Below, one piece after another: positions 22,398 to 22,905 of a stretch of 22,905 nt of DNA. The stretch spans positions 1 through 22,905 of the forward strand of contig CAYPOY010000045.1 in the NCBI GenBank assembly GCA_964412395.1, in the 5' to 3' direction. A model generated the notes under the pieces. It did not search any database and was not told the origin of the DNA. It saw only the letters and a list, made by a program, of their open reading frames with translations. Origin of the DNA: CAYPOY01 sp964412395. Its GTDB lineage: Bacteria; Chloroflexota; Anaerolineae; B4-G1. Position 1 is the stretch's first letter; each line of letters starts with the position of its first letter. Both the position numbers and the translations under genes were made by a program.

Positions 22398-22905
22398 ATG
22401 CGCGTCCTCATCGTTGGCGCTGGCGGTCATGCCCAGGTGGTCGCGGATATTCTGCTGCGTATGCGGGACGTTGGGGCCAACTTGACGCCTATAGGTTATC
22501 TGGACGATGATTCGGCACTGGCGGGGCAAGAACTTGTTGGCTTGCCTGTCCTGGGTGCTGTTGACCATCTGTCTGCTGTCGCTCACGATGCGCTCATCGT
22601 AGCCATTGGTGACAACGTGACCCGCCAGCGATTATTCGAGACGCTGCAAGGCCGAGGGGAGTGTTTTGTCATCGCCTGTCATCCCAGTGCTGTCATTGCC
22701 CCCGACGTACAAATTGGGTCTGGCAGTATGATCTGTGCTGGTGTGGTGGTCAACCCTGGCAGCATAGTAGGTACTAATGTCATTCTGAACACCGGCTGCA
22801 CGGTTGACCACCATAACCGGATCGGTGATCACGCCCACATTGCGCCTGGCGTTCACCTGGGGGGCGAGGTGAGCATTGGCGAAGGAACGTTGGTTGGCAT
22901 TGGGG
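22398..22905 (+). CDS. Partial PglD/NeuD-like sugar O/N-acetyltransferase (runs off the window)
   Basis: The frame opens at ATG 22398, one base after the sugar-transferase stop, with GGAAGA at 22385-22390, and stays open for 169 codons to the window edge. The N-terminus MRVLIVGAGGHAQVVADIL is the sugar-binding Rossmann motif of the PglD/NeuD family. From about residue 95 a left-handed beta-helix begins (HPSAVIAPDVQIGSGSM, then VVVNPGSIVG, NTGCTVDHHNRIGDH, HIAPGVHLGG). The His in VDHHN is the expected catalytic base. Full-length relatives have about 200-220 residues, so roughly 40 residues are missing. It probably acetylates the amino group of a UDP-4-amino sugar, or a hydroxyl of the glycan. 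PglC-PglD pairs are commonly followed by a PLP aminotransferase; such a gene may lie just beyond the window. Confidence 0.88.
   Translation, partial: MRVLIVGAGGHAQVVADILLRMRDVGANLTPIGYLDDDSALAGQELVGLPVLGAVDHLSAVAHDALIVAIGDNVTRQRLFETLQGRGECFVIACHPSAVIAPDVQIGSGSMICAGVVVNPGSIVGTNVILNTGCTVDHHNRIGDHAHIAPGVHLGGEVSIGEGTLVGIG

Overview
The window is one long, one-directional (+ strand) surface-polysaccharide locus with 20 genes, the last cut off by the window end. It encodes a Wzx/Wzy-type glycan: a flippase, a polymerase/ligase, a small initiating phosphoglycosyltransferase, three glycosyltransferases and the enzymes for at least two unusual activated sugars. I see no tRNA, rRNA, CRISPR array, transposase or integrase. 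The organism cannot be named from the sequence. It is a bacterium that uses many GTG/TTG starts, and its cluster type (GDP-D,D-heptose genes, an alkaline-phosphatase-superfamily enzyme, a TPR protein beside Wzy) would fit an environmental lineage such as Chloroflexota, but that is a low-confidence inference.

Layout. Positions 166-9774 form a very tight block, with gaps of 21 bases or less and several 4-base overlaps. It holds an NAD-dependent epimerase, the heptose-1-P guanylyltransferase (HddC-like), the heptose-7-P kinase (HddA-like), a UDP-galactopyranose-mutase-like flavoprotein, a nucleotidyltransferase-fold protein of unknown role, the Wzx flippase, a GmhA-type isomerase, a GmhB phosphatase fused to a transaldolase, and a GT2 glycosyltransferase. 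Positions 10038-15291 are looser: a Wzy/ligase, a membrane-anchored TPR plus carbohydrate-binding-like protein, an alkaline-phosphatase-superfamily phosphodiesterase, and a decayed copy of the end of the TPR gene. Positions 15292-22905 hold two GT4 transferases, a UDP-sugar 4-epimerase, a three-gene UDP-N-acetyl-6-deoxy-L-hexosamine module (RmlD-like reductase, CapE/WbjB-like dehydratase, WbjD/FnlC-like 2-epimerase), the PglC/WlbG-like initiating transferase and a partial PglD/NeuD-like acetyltransferase.

How it works together (inference from families). Transaldolase makes sedoheptulose 7-phosphate. The GmhA-like enzyme isomerises it to D-glycero-D-manno-heptose 7-phosphate, HddA phosphorylates C1, GmhB removes the C7 phosphate, and HddC makes GDP-D-glycero-alpha-D-manno-heptose. 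The front epimerase and the flavoprotein may modify that sugar further. The downstream triad makes an L-FucNAc/L-QuiNAc-type donor, which the WbuB-like GT4 probably uses.

The most notable points are the in-frame GmhB-transaldolase fusion, which keeps a ribosome-binding site and ATG at the junction; a run of ten G inside the isomerase gene; and the degenerate paralogue fragment at 15017-15193. Base composition is mosaic: the line at 4321-4380 has 22 G/C of 60, while 20941-21000 has 45 of 60.
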